A stretch of 64,000 bases of DNA from Prillingera fragicola (lineage: Eukaryota; Basidiomycota; Tremellomycetes; Trichosporonales; Trichosporonaceae), in contig BEDY01000002.1 of the NCBI GenBank assembly GCA_002335605.1, positions 620,001-684,000 of the forward strand, read 5' to 3'. Within the stretch, counting starts at the first letter, position 1. Every line of letters starts with the position of its first letter. Both the position numbers and the translations under genes were made by a program. Shown here in pieces: positions 47,728 through 59,689 of the stretch. The notes under the pieces were generated by a model. That model saw only the letters and a list, made by a program, of their open reading frames with translations, did not search any database and had not been told where the DNA came from.

Positions 47728-48770
47728 CTACTGCTTTGCCCCGTACTTGAGCTGAACCATGTCCTTGAGCAGGCCATTCTCCTTTCTCAAATCGTTGACC
47801 TCGACAGTCAACTCTTTCTGTTGCTGCTCAAGCTGGCGGATGCTACGCTCGACACTCTCTACGTGCTGCTTCTTTTTTGCACGGAAGCGAGCCGCTAAAG
47901 CTCGTCAGTTTGGTTCGTGTAGAGGATGAGTCGTGGCAGGTGCCACTTTGTCACTGACGCCACCTAAAATTACTCACAAGCAAGTGTGTTCCGCACACGT
48001 TTATCCTCGACGTCCTCTATGGGCGTCGCGCCTGCACCTGGCGAGCCTGGTCCTGCCTGAAAGCCAGAGGAGGACGTTGATGTGGGGTTCCGGTGCGGTG
48101 GGATGCGAGCGTCTGATGGGGTGCTGGCACCACTGTGGGAGGAATGGCTTGGCCCGGCCGTTGAGTTGGGCGTGGGTGCAGGCGCTTGTGTTACTGCCCA
48201 AGGGGTCGTTGGCGTGCTGCTACCATGGGGAAGCGAGCCTGCTACGGCAGCAGCATGCGCTTGTGCGGTTGCATGAGCAGCATATGCCTGGGCTGCTTGG
48301 GCTTGTGCGAGGGCGGTGCGCTGATTGAGCTCCGAGGCGCCATGGCCTGGCACGCCACTTGGCCCAGCATGCCCATTTTGCTGCCAGTGGGATTGGCTGT
48401 ACAATGTGGCAGGGTTGTTGGGGACAAACGCCTGCGCAAAGTGGGCGAATATCTGCTGGTCGGTGAGGCCAAGTGGGTTGGGAGTGCCAGGAGGGAGGTT
48501 GGGGGAAGCGCTTGCGGTGTTACTGTTGCTCGGGCCGGCGCTGCCTAGACCGTCATGTGTGGTTGATGCATGCGGATTGACCTGCCACGGGGTGGCAGGT
48601 GAGCGCTGCTCGGCAGGTGTGCTTGTATGACTGTCTTTGGCGTCTTGGGCAGCAGTTGATGCTGACGCGCCGTGTTGAGCGCCTGCACTTACTCCCGCGC
48701 CGCCTCCACTGTCGAGAACGTGCAGAATGGCGTGCCAATCTAGAACGGCCGCGTCGTCGCGCGCAGCCAT
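47728..48770 (-). CDS. bZIP transcription factor with Met4/Cys3/Zip1-type basic region
   Basis: Two exons give about 315 residues. The first ~250 residues are low-complexity (Ala, Gln, Ser, Pro), probably a transactivation region, with a short block LTDQQIFAHFAQAFVPNNPA. The basic region reads KRVRNTLASARFRAKKKQHV after splicing, matching the N-x2-S-A-R-F-R signature of Cys3, Zip1 and Met4, which regulate sulfur metabolism and related stress responses. A leucine zipper follows (IRQLEQQQKEL...VNDLRKENGLL). The intron falls inside the signature, between Leu-Ala and Ser-Ala. The protein ends soon after the zipper (VQLKYGAKQ). Which pathway it controls is inference. It shares a long upstream region with PBS2. 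Confidence 0.85.
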
Positions 48771-50481
48771 GGACTCGACGAGCAGTGCGACTCTGCGAGA
48801 TGGTCGAATCTACTACGAATGAAGTGATTCGGAAAGCTGGAGAGCATTTGCTTTGGCCTACATGGACGTGGTATTTGCATGCGAAACAGTCTGTGGGCCA
48901 TTCAGATGACTGTGGTTCGAAACATGAGAAGCGATGGTGTCTTGAGTATGAGTACGGATGACGTGATCTGCCGCCACACTGTGTCCAACCACGCACGAAA
49001 TCGCTGATCGCTAGCCTAGTGTCTTGACTGGCTAGATGCGCACTGCTCTCCCTTTTGCCCGGCATACCCGGCCCATGTGCGGGATACAGGGCGTTTGTAG
49101 CGATTGTAGCAAGGCTGCCAGCAGAATACATAGATACTCTGCCTACGTTAGAGCTTGTATGATATCTGTATATTAGTGACTCGATGGGTATGCTGGCATC
49201 TGGAAATTGATAATGGATAATGATCGACAACTGGCCGGTATCGGCTAAACTTTCATCAGCAAGCACGAAACAAGGCGTAGACTAATGCACACCACACATC
49301 ATCACATGCAGGACTGGGATATGTTATCCATGCCAGCATGCTAGCTGTGCAAGCGCCAGCCTGCAATTCTGCAACCAACAGGCCAGCTGGCCAACTGGCA
49401 GCACATCCACCAAGAGAAAAGTGACGACTGGAACCAGCATCCAAACCTTTAGGGACTAACAACGGACGTTGACCAGCGTGGTAGTCACATTAGAACTTAC
49501 ATTGACGATGGACGTCAGTTCCTCTCGTACCCGGCCATTCGCCGCTCAATCTATCTTGGCGGCCGGCTGCCTGCTTGTGTCATGCACTGAAGTTACCGGC
49601 TCAACAAGAATGACAATTGCTTAGCAGACCACACCGCCCGCGATAGGCACTCAGACCTGGTGCCCCAGCCGCCTAACCACACTGCTTTGGAGTTGGCACA
49701 CCCGGGACAGCAACAACGACGACGACGTGGCTTCTCTTGGCCTGACCCTCACGAGGCCATATTGTGACGAAGGACGAGCAGCACCAGTTGACTATAGCCC
49801 TCGCTTGTTAAGCGAGGCATTGAGCGGCGGGGTCAAAGAATCGCCCGACGAAATGAATGGTTTAACGAGCGTGAGAGAAGTGGTGAGAGCAACTGGGGTC
49901 CTGGTGAAGCTTTTGTGCTTGCACACGGCCGGCCGGAACCACATGGGCGAATGTGCACGTAAGCCATAGTTCAAGAGCGTTGAATGAGCAGCGACAAAGA
50001 CAAGAGTGCAAAGAGTTGTCCCAATCAGTGACAGAAGCAGTTCCACCATTCTGCCCCCAGAATCACATCCACCCTATCCCCTTCTGCACTCTCGGCTCGG
50101 CCCGTTCCACTGCTGCGTTCCGCGGCCCCACCCACCCACACCCACGAATTAGGATATCGGCGGCGTCATCCTCTCTCTGTACTCTGTCATTCATACATCT
50201 CCCAATCCTCGTCAGTCGCTTGCAAGGATCAAGTGGTGACTCGCGAGCCCACGGAACTCTGCACCAAGATAGCTAGTGCTACGTGCAGGCCCCGTAGGAC
50301 GTAGTCAACCACGCTACGCAAGGATCAAAGACCAGCAATTCACCAACCCGACACGCCCACAGCCAGTCGACACCGTGCCCTTCTCGCTACGCGTCACTGC
50401 ATTACTGCTACATCCAACTCTTTGTCGATTCTCCTATTCCCCTAGAGATATTCTCTCCTCTGTCATCAACGGCTCGACAGC
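48771..50481. promoter_or_regulatory. Long divergent upstream region of the bZIP gene and PBS2
   Basis: 1,711 bases between two head-to-head regulators. The right end (about 50050-50480) is pyrimidine-rich with CT and CCCACC runs, consistent with a PBS2 leader. Short frames exist, including an 85-codon minus-strand frame at 49792-50049 with a hydrophobic N-terminus (MVELLLSLIGTTLCTL), which I do not accept as a gene. No repeat or RNA gene was seen. Confidence 0.45.
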
Positions 50482-52736
50482 ATGTCGGTGTCTCCAAATG
50501 TTGCCGCCGCTCCCCCTCCAGCGGACCCCAACAACTCTTCCCATCTGTCATTAGATGGTCTGCGCATCTCTCCATTGCAGCGCGTCAACTCTGCTGGCGA
50601 AGAAGCAAACGGTGATGGCTCTCCTGGCGCCGCCTTCCAACCATCCTCATCTACAACATCCGTCTCTGGCCCAAGCGACCCTACATCGCAGCAGTGGACA
50701 CAACCACAGGTTCCAGCACCCAATATCTCCCAACAACCCACGCACGCTCCCGGCAACATGTCTTCGGCAGCAGCCTCCTCTCCCCCTACTCCCTTTGTAC
50801 CGGCCTCCTCATTCGCATCTGCTCCCATGGCTGGGGCATCCGCTCCTGTACCCGGAAGACCAATGGCAGCTGGCCGCGCCTTCCCCCCAGCAGGTATGAC
50901 TGGCGGAGGACGATTGCCTCAGAATGTAGCTCGCCCTCCTGGCCGCCCGCTTCAAGGCCCAATGGGTATGCGCCCACCGATGGGTTCTGCCGCTACTTCG
51001 GGTCAGATGCAAACTCGTCTTCCGCCATCGCTTCAGGCCAAGATGGACAAAGTGAGTGGCAACCTCCCCTTCCCCTCCCCGCGCAGCAGACAAGAAAAGA
51101 AGTTGCTCTGCAGTCGCAACCTTGCTGCATGCGCGACAGAGAACGAAGTGCCGATACTGACTACGTAGCTCGCAGCGCAGCGTTCCGGCGCTCCAAGCCC
51201 AACAGCGAGCAACGGCTTGGGTCCAAATCCACAGGCAACATCTATGGGGGCGCTTCTGCGCTCACAGGCGATGCGTGCTGGAGGACAAGGAGGCATAGTT
51301 CAACAGCCTGGTGGTGGCGGCGGTGGCGGAGGCGGAATGGGCAGTGGAGGAGGTGTCGCTGGCCCCTCAACCATGGGCCCGAACGCTGGCCCACTAGGCC
51401 TTGCAGCACGTCGCGCTGCCGCCGGCCGGCCAGGACTTTCCCTCGGAGCTCAGAGTGCTCCCGGAGGCCTGGCGGCAGCACGGGGTGGAATCGCGGGGAG
51501 GCGTGGTCCTCCGGGTGGCCTCACACTCGCACAAATGGGGGCCAGCGCCAACACTGCTGATCCAGACCACGGATCAGGATCCAGCGGCGGTTCCAAGTTC
51601 ACAGATTTCAACACCATTATGGATCCAAGCGGGTCACTCAAGTTCAGCAAGGCTGTTCTGCACGCCGGCGGCGTCGACTTTGGCGATGGACAAAGCTTCA
51701 AGATCAACATGGACGAGATGGAAGTTCTAGGTGAACTCGGCAAAGGAAACTATGGCAGTGTGCAAAAGGTGTTCCATCGCCCCACGAAGGTCATGATGGC
51801 CATGAAGGTGAGGAAATCGTCTTGAATCTTTGTGCTGATTCGTCAGGAAATCCGCCTGGAGCTCGACGAGTCAAAGCTCAACGGCATTATCATGGAGCTC
51901 GACATTTTGCATCGAGCTGTCGCTCCCGAGATCGTCGAGTTTTATGGCGCCTTTACAATCGAATCCTGCGTCTACTACTGCATGGAGTTTATGGACGCAG
52001 GCTCGCTCGACAAACTCACGAGCAGCGGGCAAACGACCAAATCACCACCTGGCGCTGAGGACGAAGAGCCTGCCGAGTTGTTATGCCCTGAGCCCGTGCT
52101 GCGCAGGATCACTGCGTCAATTGTCCGCGGCCTGCGTTTCCTCAAGGACGAGCTGCAAATCATGCACCGGGATGTCAAGCCCACCAACGTGCTCATCAAC
52201 ACCAAGGGCGAGGTCAAACTCTGTGACTTTGGTGTGTCTGGGCAACTGGAGAAATCACTCGCCAAGACCAACATTGGCTGCCAAAGTTATATGGCCCCCG
52301 AAAGGATCAAGGGCGAGAGCCAGAACCAGATGTCCACCTACACGGTGTCATCGGATGTCTGGTCTGTCGGCTTGTCCATCATTGAAATTGCCAAGGGGTG
52401 CTACCCGTACCCGCCCGAGACATTCGCCAACGTCTTTGCGCAGCTCACGGCCATCGTTCACGGACCTGCACCAACGCTACCAAAGGGATACAGCGCCGAT
52501 GCTCAAGACTTTGTTGCCAAGTGGTGAGTACCACGCGTTGTGCCTCGGCTGCGTACTGATCAATCTACAGCCTCATTAAGGACCCCAACGCACGCCCCAC
52601 ATATGCGCAGCTGCTTGAGCACCCGTTCCTTGTAGCAGACAAGGAGTCGGACGTCGACATGGCTGGATGGGTGTCCACCGCGCTGGAAAGGCAAGCATCG
52701 CGCGGTGTCATTCCTCTCGCAGAGGTCGAGGCATAG
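50482..52736 (+). CDS. PBS2: MAP kinase kinase Pbs2 of the HOG osmostress pathway
   Basis: Dual-specificity kinase that activates the Hog1 MAPK. Four exons (introns 51052-51168, 51808-51846, 52524-52570) give 683 residues. The N-terminal ~400 residues are Pro/Gly/Ser-rich, with a glycine run (about 9 Gly then MGSGGG). The kinase domain starts near residue 410: GELGKGNYGSVQKVFH, catalytic Lys in MAMK, then EIRLELDESKLNGIIMELDI; HRDVKPTNVLIN; DFGVSGQLEKS with the activation site LAKTNIGCQSYMAPERI, where the Ser/Thr pair sits as in Pbs2; and SSDVWSVGLSIIEIAKG. Intron 2 falls right after the catalytic Lys. The SxxxT-type activation loop and the MDAGSLDKL block favour Pbs2 over Ste7 or Mkk1. Confidence 0.92.
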
Positions 52737-53446
52737 CGAGCAAACCGAGGCTTGCCAGGATACTGCTATGAGTGTGCACAACGGACAGACTGTGCCGACA
52801 GTAGTACACTTGCGACTGCGTTGGCGCCGGACGCTGTACGCGTGTTCCGTACTTGGAGGCTGCGATAACGGCACCACGTGTGTAATGATAAGCTCTACGT
52901 TTACAATTGAGGACAAGGTGTGGGTTGGATACACGCGGAAGCAGAAGCCGATAAATGGCGAACTGAAAAGCCGAGAGGCGCGAGAGGGCAACGAGCGTGC
53001 GGCGCTCTTATGACATGAAACCATTGTACCATTGTACGGGTGTCTACAATGACCAATGCATGCATTTTGCGAAGGCTTTGCACGGCACGATGGTGCGAGG
53101 AGGCCGTAACAGATTCGCACTTCAGAAATTAACAGAGTGCGTAGCAGTTTAGCAGTAGTGAGTGTGCATGCAGAAAAGGCCCCAGGCACGTTCCATGAGC
53201 GTAAGTGGGACGATGTTTTAAGAGGAAATTTCGGAATCCGGAACCAGATGGTAGTGATCACGACAGAGCAACAGAGTAACGAGAGATGACTCGTCACAGT
53301 AATTATTCCGAGCAACCAACTCGACAACATAGTTTTATACAACTCTAAATCTTGCAAGTCAGCAACTACAAAAGCTCCACGCACCTCTCGTGCCCTCCCC
53401 TGCAACTCCTACCTCGAATTTCCTTTTCGCTTCTCTTTCAACAACC
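52737..53446. promoter_or_regulatory. Intergenic region, PBS2 3' end and SER3 promoter
   Basis: 710 bases. The last 60 bases before SER3 are CT- and AC-rich (ctcgaatttccttttcgcttctctttcaacaaccATG), a typical leader of a well-expressed gene. No other gene is supported. Confidence 0.4.
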
Positions 53447-55139
53447 ATGGCTTCTCCCAGGCACATCCGGAGGTCCAGTGTCTCGGCTTCTGACCCTCCC
53501 CACAAGTGAGTATCCATGCGCGCCGTTACCGCCGGCACCATGTCGTGTGGGCTTGGAGAGTCCACCAGACTTTCGAGACAAGGCCATGCCCATGCCCAAC
53601 TTTGGGATTTCATCCCTTTTCTGTTAAAGCCACAAATGCTCACCACGCCTAGCATCCCCATCCCCGCCAACTCTCGGGCCATGCCAGCAGCGACTTTTGC
53701 TGGCTCGCCAACGAACACTACCTCGATCGCAACCTCGCCCCCCAGTGGCTCTTTTGGCCGCTCCTTCACTGCTATGGCCAATGCGCGTCATCTGACCGCC
53801 TTCCTGCCCAACGCCTACCCCGTCCCCGAGGCTGACGATGGCACCGCCACTCCCACTCGCCAGGGCAAGATCAAGGTCCTCCTGCTCGAGAACATTAGCG
53901 CGGACGCCGCCCAGTTCCTCAAGAACCAGGGCTACCAGGTGAGGGCAAAATTATTAGCGAGCCTGACCCCCCCAGGTCGACCACTTCACCAAGGCGTTTA
54001 CCGAGGAGGAGCTCATTGCCAAGCTCCCCGGCTACCACGCCGTTGGCATCCGCTCCAAGACCAAGATGACTGCCAAGGTCATTGAGGCTTGCCACCAGCT
54101 TCTTGCCATTGGCTGCTTCTGCATTGGCACCAACCAGGTCGACCTCGAGTTTGCTGCCAAGCACGGCATCGCTGTCTTCAACTCTCCGTTCTCCAACTCG
54201 CGCTCCGTCGCCGAGCTCGTGATCGCAGAGATCATTGCTCTTTCGCGCCAGCTCGTTGACCGTGCCAGCGAGATGCGTGCCGGCATCTGGAACAAGGTCT
54301 CGAAGAGCTGCTGGGAGGTCCGTGGCAAGACTGTCGGTATTGTCGGTTACGGCCACATTGGTGCTCAGCTCTCCGTCCTCGCCGAGTCGTTTGGTATGAA
54401 CGTCATCTACTACGATGTGATGCCCATCATGCCTCTCGGTACCGCTCGTCAGGTTGAGTCGCTCGAGGCTCTGCTCGGCAACGCCGACTTTGTCTCCCTC
54501 CACGTCCCTGAGATTGCCGACACCATTGGCATGATGGGCCCCGAGCAGTTTGCTGCCATGAAGCAGGGTGCCTTCTTCATCAACAACGCCCGTGGCAAGG
54601 TCGTGGACCTGAACGCACTTGCCGACGCTCTCGAATCTGGCCACGTTGCCGGCGCTGCCGTCGACGTCTTCCCCAAGGAGCCCGGATCCAACGGCCCTGG
54701 CTTCACCGAGACCCTTGGCGACTTTATTCCCCGCCTTCGCAAGGCCCCCAACCTCATCATGACCCCTCACATTGGTGGCTCTACCGAGGAGGCTCAGCGC
54801 GCCATTGGATCCGAGGTCGCTACCGCCCTCACCCGTTACCTCAACTACGGCACTTCGATCGGCAGCGTCAACTTCCCCGAGGTCGACCTCCGTGCCATCA
54901 CTACCGATGATGTCCGCCACATTCGTGTCTGCCACGTGCATCGCAACGAGCCTGGTGTCCTGCGCTCTATCAACGCCATTCTCGGTTCGCACAACATTGA
55001 GAAGCAGTTCTCGGACAGCAAGGGCGACATTGCCTACCTCATGGCAGACATTTCGGGCGTCGGCCAGGAGGAGGTCCAGGAGATTTACGAGGCCATCAAG
55101 GGCACTCGCGCCAACATTCTCACTCGCCTCCTCTACTAG
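53447..55139 (+). CDS. SER3: D-3-phosphoglycerate dehydrogenase (SerA type, with ACT domain)
   Basis: First step of serine synthesis: 3-phosphoglycerate to 3-phosphohydroxypyruvate with NAD. Three exons (introns 53506-53568 and 53939-53975) give about 530 residues. Landmarks: KIKVLLLENISADAAQFL, CIGTNQVDLEFAAKHGIAVF, NSRSVAELVIAEIIAL, NAD-binding GKTVGIVGYGHIGAQLS, the catalytic Arg in NARGKVVDLNALAD, HIGGSTEEAQRAIG, and a C-terminal ACT-like regulatory block (VCHVHRNEPGVLRSINAILG). The N-terminus is about 60 residues longer than in yeast Ser3. That part depends on intron 1, whose acceptor (CCACCAG, 53568) has no clear branch site; a start at the ATG of MLTTPSIP (about 53637) is an alternative. 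Strong codon bias supports high expression. Confidence 0.95.
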
Positions 55140-55890
55140 AAACCCACTACACTTGCTAAATGTCTCGTCCAAAACATCCCCCTCAACCGGGATCTGTAAC
55201 TAGTCGCAAACGCACACTGCCAAAAATTAGGTGCTCCACCACTATCGCGCAAGCGATTTGCATATTACGTACCATAAACCTGTTGCATAGATGGTTCTGC
55301 CTGTAGATCCCTATGCCACAACCATGCATCTTGAACATAGAAGTTGCTTCACTGAGCAAAACAAAGTACGAACGGTAGCGTCTATTCCATCCTCCCTGGT
55401 ACCGACTTCATTGACGCATCTGGTTCCGTGGCATGACGATAGCGGGGCCACTGGCGGGCCGTGGCTTCGGAGCGTCACCTGCGTGGGGTTCAGCACAGTG
55501 TGGCCACCCGCGAGTGACATTCGAAGCACTACTGCCGCTGTGCGCGTTCAACACTATAAGCACAATACTCTAGCTCGCAGGCAGAGCAACTTGACTTCTA
55601 TACACACACTCGTCTTATCAGCACACCCCACAGCCACAGCATAGCACGGCTCATTACACCAAGGACAGCACTCGAGCCTCCTCCTGCCCCACTCCAACAC
55701 GCCCACCTCCGCACGCGCTCCATATCGACACACCAACATCCAGGCTCCCTAGTGCACCTGATTCCAGCCTGGATCCTGGCCGCCTGATCCACTGGCTCTC
55801 CCTTTCCCGCTCCCCCAGCAGCCTACACAAGGGCGCAGCCGATCCGCCCGCGTCCCACCATGCCTGCTGGCTTTGCCTGAACACGCACCA
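55140..55890. promoter_or_regulatory. ATG13 upstream region with a short upstream ORF
   Basis: 751 bases. A six-codon upstream ORF (MPAGFA) at 55860-55880 has a strong start context (ccaccATGc) and ends ten bases before the ATG13 start. The rest is CA-rich with no supported gene. Confidence 0.45.
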
Positions 55891-58800
55891 ATGTCTGCCG
55901 CGCCCTCTTCGGGGCGAGCCCGCGCCGGCAGCAATAGTGCTGTCGCCGCCATACCCAGCCATGTTATTGACAGCGGCCGGCGTGCCAGCACTCCCGCATC
56001 TCTCACGGGCACGCGATCCGGCACTCCTGGCGCGACTGGTTTGGCCGCTGGAGCAATGGACCCCATGACGACCAGTTCGGCATCCTCCTCTCAGCTTGGG
56101 GGTGTTCCCGCTGGCAATGCTAGCCGTGCAGATCAGATCGTGTATCGCTTCTACCTCAAGACGGTGGGCGTACTCGTAGACGGCCGCGTAACTCACTTTG
56201 GCCCTATCAAAGGCGAACGCAAGAAGGACAGATGGGTGAGCACAACGCTTGCATTTTGGCTGCGGGTGCTGACAGGCGCAGTTTAATCTCATCATTCCTG
56301 ACACAGAGGTGCACAAGGCCGACTTGAGCGTCTATCGTGCCGTGTCTGCGTTCCCGCCCCTTCCAGAGCCTCCAGAAACGGGTGCCTCAACCGCGACTAT
56401 TCCTCCGCTCCTTATCGCTTTCATTCTGGACACAAATGACATTCCTTCTGGTCAGACACTCATGTGGAACCGCGGTGCTGCGCGTGTTGCTCTGGATCCA
56501 GGTTTAGTGCGACCAGCGATGGGGCCGAGGCGGCCTGGCATCGTTCTCGAGCAATGGACATTCCGCGTCAGGTAAGTGTAGTTGGGTGGCGAGAGGTTGC
56601 ACGGAGAAGCAATCGCTGCTGTGTGTGCATCATCTGACTCTGCAGCGATGTCGCACCTACCCCCGTGTCTACGGGCTCGGACATGGCACCACCGACTGCT
56701 TACCGCCTCGGCATCACCCACTTTCGTTCGCTGTACCAGATGATCCGCCTTCTTCCAGCGTATCGTTTGTTCAGGCGGTTGCGGCGAACCAACACTGGTC
56801 TTCGGCTGGGAATCAAACTATGGGGTCCCGAAGGCTACGATAACACTCCCGAAGGGCTTGCAGAGGCGTGGGGCGTAATGGAGAGGGACTTGGTGGGAAT
56901 CGACGAGCCCCTGGAGCGTATGATTCCTGGCGCAGGCTCGGAAATCGACGGTGTCGCTCCTTGCGAGGCTTACAACTTTGCACCATTGGAGCTCTTTGGC
57001 AACACCTATGAGCTCGGCGTCGTGTACCGCCCCAACATTGATTTCGAGGTTGAAGATATGGAGAGCGTCCTCAGTGAGCGTTTTGTTGTCGACATGGAGG
57101 AAGATTGGTTCTCGGCTGCGGCAGCAAGAGATCGCATGGCAGCTGCTGCGGCCCAGGCGAGCACTACGGCGAGCACTGGGACTACCCGGCCTTCGTCAAG
57201 CACAGCCGGCCAGCCCGAGGCGACCCCGCCTCGGCCTGCTGGTACATCGCCGCTTGCTCGTCAAGTCATGAACCGTACGCCGTCAAGCTCGACTCCGGTT
57301 CAGCCAAGCTCGTTGGGCGCTGGCAAATGGGGCGCCATGGCCCAGGGCCTTCCATTTGCCGTCGGATCGCACATGGAAGGCACCCCTCCGTCACCCAGCG
57401 CAACGAGTCACGTCACCACACCCAGCTACATTCCGAACAGGAGGCTGTCCGCTCACTCGCTTCAGCCTTTCCGCTCAATTTCTGCGTCGCCATCAACTTC
57501 CATGATGCGCGGGGTTCCAGGATCGTCTGGTTCACCCGCCGGCTTTCCCGGCACTCCAGGAGGAAGTGTGCCCCCACAAGCTGCCCGCGCGATACCAGGG
57601 TCGTCTTTGGGTCGTACAAGCTCATTTCTATCGGCGTCCGGCCGCTCGTTCAGCCATGCGCAGATGGCAAACATTCTTGGAGCATCGTCGTCTCCACCTG
57701 CATCTTCACCGCCAGGGCCTTCCCCATTTGCACCATCCTTCAGCTTTTCCAAGCAGGCGGTTAACCGGCCGCCGTTCATGGCCCATTCGTCGTCGTCGCC
57801 TTTTGTGCCATCGTCAGCCGAGGAGATTTCCGGCCTTCCCGGTTCACCCCAGCTTGTCAAGCGCTACTCTTCGTCCTTGTCACAGCGCAGGCTCACCAGT
57901 TCAAGCGGAAGCCCAGAGATGGGCGCTGTGGGTATGGTGCGCAGGACCAGCGGCAGGGAGAGCGGCTTGCGGCATAGCATTGACGAACCACGCCCTGACG
58001 CGCCAGACAACGACGACGTTCATGCCTTTCTCCGAGCACTCGACTCGTGGACTCCGCCGCCGAGTCTGGTGCCGCAGGGCTCGCCGCGGGCCACCATTAC
58101 TGGCAGTGCAGGTCCAGCCGTCACGACCACTGCGCCAACACCTAGGTACAATTCAGAGACATCGTCGCCGTCTATCGGTGGGCCATCCGGAGGTCAGTCA
58201 CCGCACAATGCGTCATTGACAAGTGCGGCCGGCCCCACACGCGCTCCCCTGACTCGCGCACATGTCGATGACATGCTGAAGCGCATGGCGGGGTCATTCA
58301 CTGGTGGTGGTCCAGGCATTGACACGCCACCCTCCTTACGATCTACGGGCTCGGGATCACGTCTGAGCTCACACATGGCCTCGCCAGCTGAGCGTGGGCC
58401 CGGCCTACTCTCAGCGTCGCGACCTCATCTGCAGCACCCATCCCTCCACTCATCTCCTCGGCCTCCGACTCGTCCAATGTCTACCGCCGCCAGTCCTGTT
58501 CCCCGCGTCCCAACGCCGGCATCGGCAGCAAGCGCTGCTACAGGAAGCAGCCCTCACACGCTCGCCGGGTCACCGCTGCGTCCAGGCGGGCCTGGGTCCA
58601 TTCCTCGAACCTCGGGTTCGGTTCCGCGCCCTGCGACCTTGGCACCCCCGGCACCGCTTGCAGCTGTCAGCGGTGCGGCACGAAGCCTTCCACATGCGTC
58701 AACGGGATTGGACCCACCGCAGCGTCTTGCCGGTGCCGCCACGACAAACGTGCTGTCGCCGCAGACTACAGGTGGCACAGACCGCAGCAGTGCTCGACGT

Positions 58801-59298
58801 CGGGGACCTGTGCTCGTGCGAGGTGGCTTTGGGGCACCCATTGGCACAGGCGGACGCTCCGCGACATCCACAACGAGCTCTTCTCCGTCTCACTCGCCTG
58901 TCAGAGATCTGGCGCGTCATCGCTCAAGCGTACAGGGAGGTGTTGAGCCTCGAGACCGGTCAGTGAGCGGCATTCGCGAGCGACCCGATGACGATGTGCT
59001 CGTCGGGCCAGGCGGGGTGCCCCGTCGATCAGCAACACTAGGCGGGTTACCTCCGATGTCTGGGATAACAGGTCTCAGCGGTTTTGGCCTTCCCAGTGGG
59101 GGAAGTGCCTACGGCCGGCGTGTCGGCAGGACCGCCCCGAGCAGCCTGGGTGCCGATGGCGGAGAAGAAGAGGAGCGTAACGGCCGCCGTGGGCCAGTTG
59201 CGAGCGAAGGAAGCAGATCACCTAGGCTGAGTCCTGACGAGGTTGAGGAGGTTCAGAGTTTGATGTCGCGCATGGCGATCACGCGTGAGCAGTCGTGA
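55891..59298 (+). CDS. ATG13: Atg13, regulatory subunit of the Atg1 autophagy kinase complex
   Basis: Autophagy initiator controlled by TOR phosphorylation. Three exons (introns 56236-56281 and 56572-56645) give about 1,095 residues. The N-terminal HORMA domain is recognisable: ADQIVYRFYLKTVGVLVDGR, then WFNLIIPDTEVHKADLSVYR; LLIAFILDTND; IVLEQWTFRVS; YRLGITHFRSLYQMIRLLPA and LFRRLRRTNTGLRLGIKLWG. The rest (~800 residues) is Ser/Pro-rich and disordered, as in all Atg13 proteins, where Atg1- and Atg17-binding segments and TOR sites lie. Repeated SPSHSPV/GTPGG-type stretches offer many Ser/Pro sites. The start at 55891 (MSAAPSS) leaves ~85 residues before the HORMA domain. A tiny uORF lies immediately upstream. 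Confidence 0.93.
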
Positions 59299-59689
59299 GT
59301 GGAGAATATTTTGTGTGCGTATAGAGTGATCCTGGTGTATACAAGGACAGAGACGGTTGACCAAGCATGGCGTTCATTATACACTGTGAATAGGGACGCG
59401 TTGTAGAGAATCTTGAGGCAAGCAATAGCATGGGCCGAAGTCGATCATTGTATGCAGAAGCACCTCCTCCACATGGTTCCTGGCATTTAAACGGGCCACC
59501 AACTTAAAACCCCGGGAATTTACATATCGCCGAAAAGTGGCTCTAAACTCCACCCCCCATTTTCGAACCCACACTGGCTGGCCATACCTGAATCGTCGTC
59601 GTCGATTCCTCAACTAACCTCCAAGCAGTGTCAAAAGTGAGTCGTCGTGAGACCGTTCTTTGTCACCCACAAAGCTAACAATATCCCAG
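59299..59689. promoter_or_regulatory. RPL27 promoter and 5' leader with a leader intron
   Basis: 391 bases. The sequence from 59637 (AAAA|GTGAGTCG) to 59689 (ATATCCCAG) has donor, GCTAAC branch site and acceptor, and the acceptor directly abuts the RPL27 ATG. It is thus a likely 53-base 5'-untranslated intron. Confidence 0.6.

Noticed and set aside
49792..50049. 85-codon minus-strand frame with a hydrophobic N-terminus (MVELLLSLIGTTLCTL)
   Set aside because: It could mimic a signal peptide, but the remainder is featureless and it sits inside the probable PBS2 promoter; one hydrophobic stretch is not enough.
53919..55172. 417-codon minus-strand frame opposite SER3
   Set aside because: Antisense of C-ending codon bias creates long open frames; its Gly/Val/Leu/Asp repeats have no protein-like motif.
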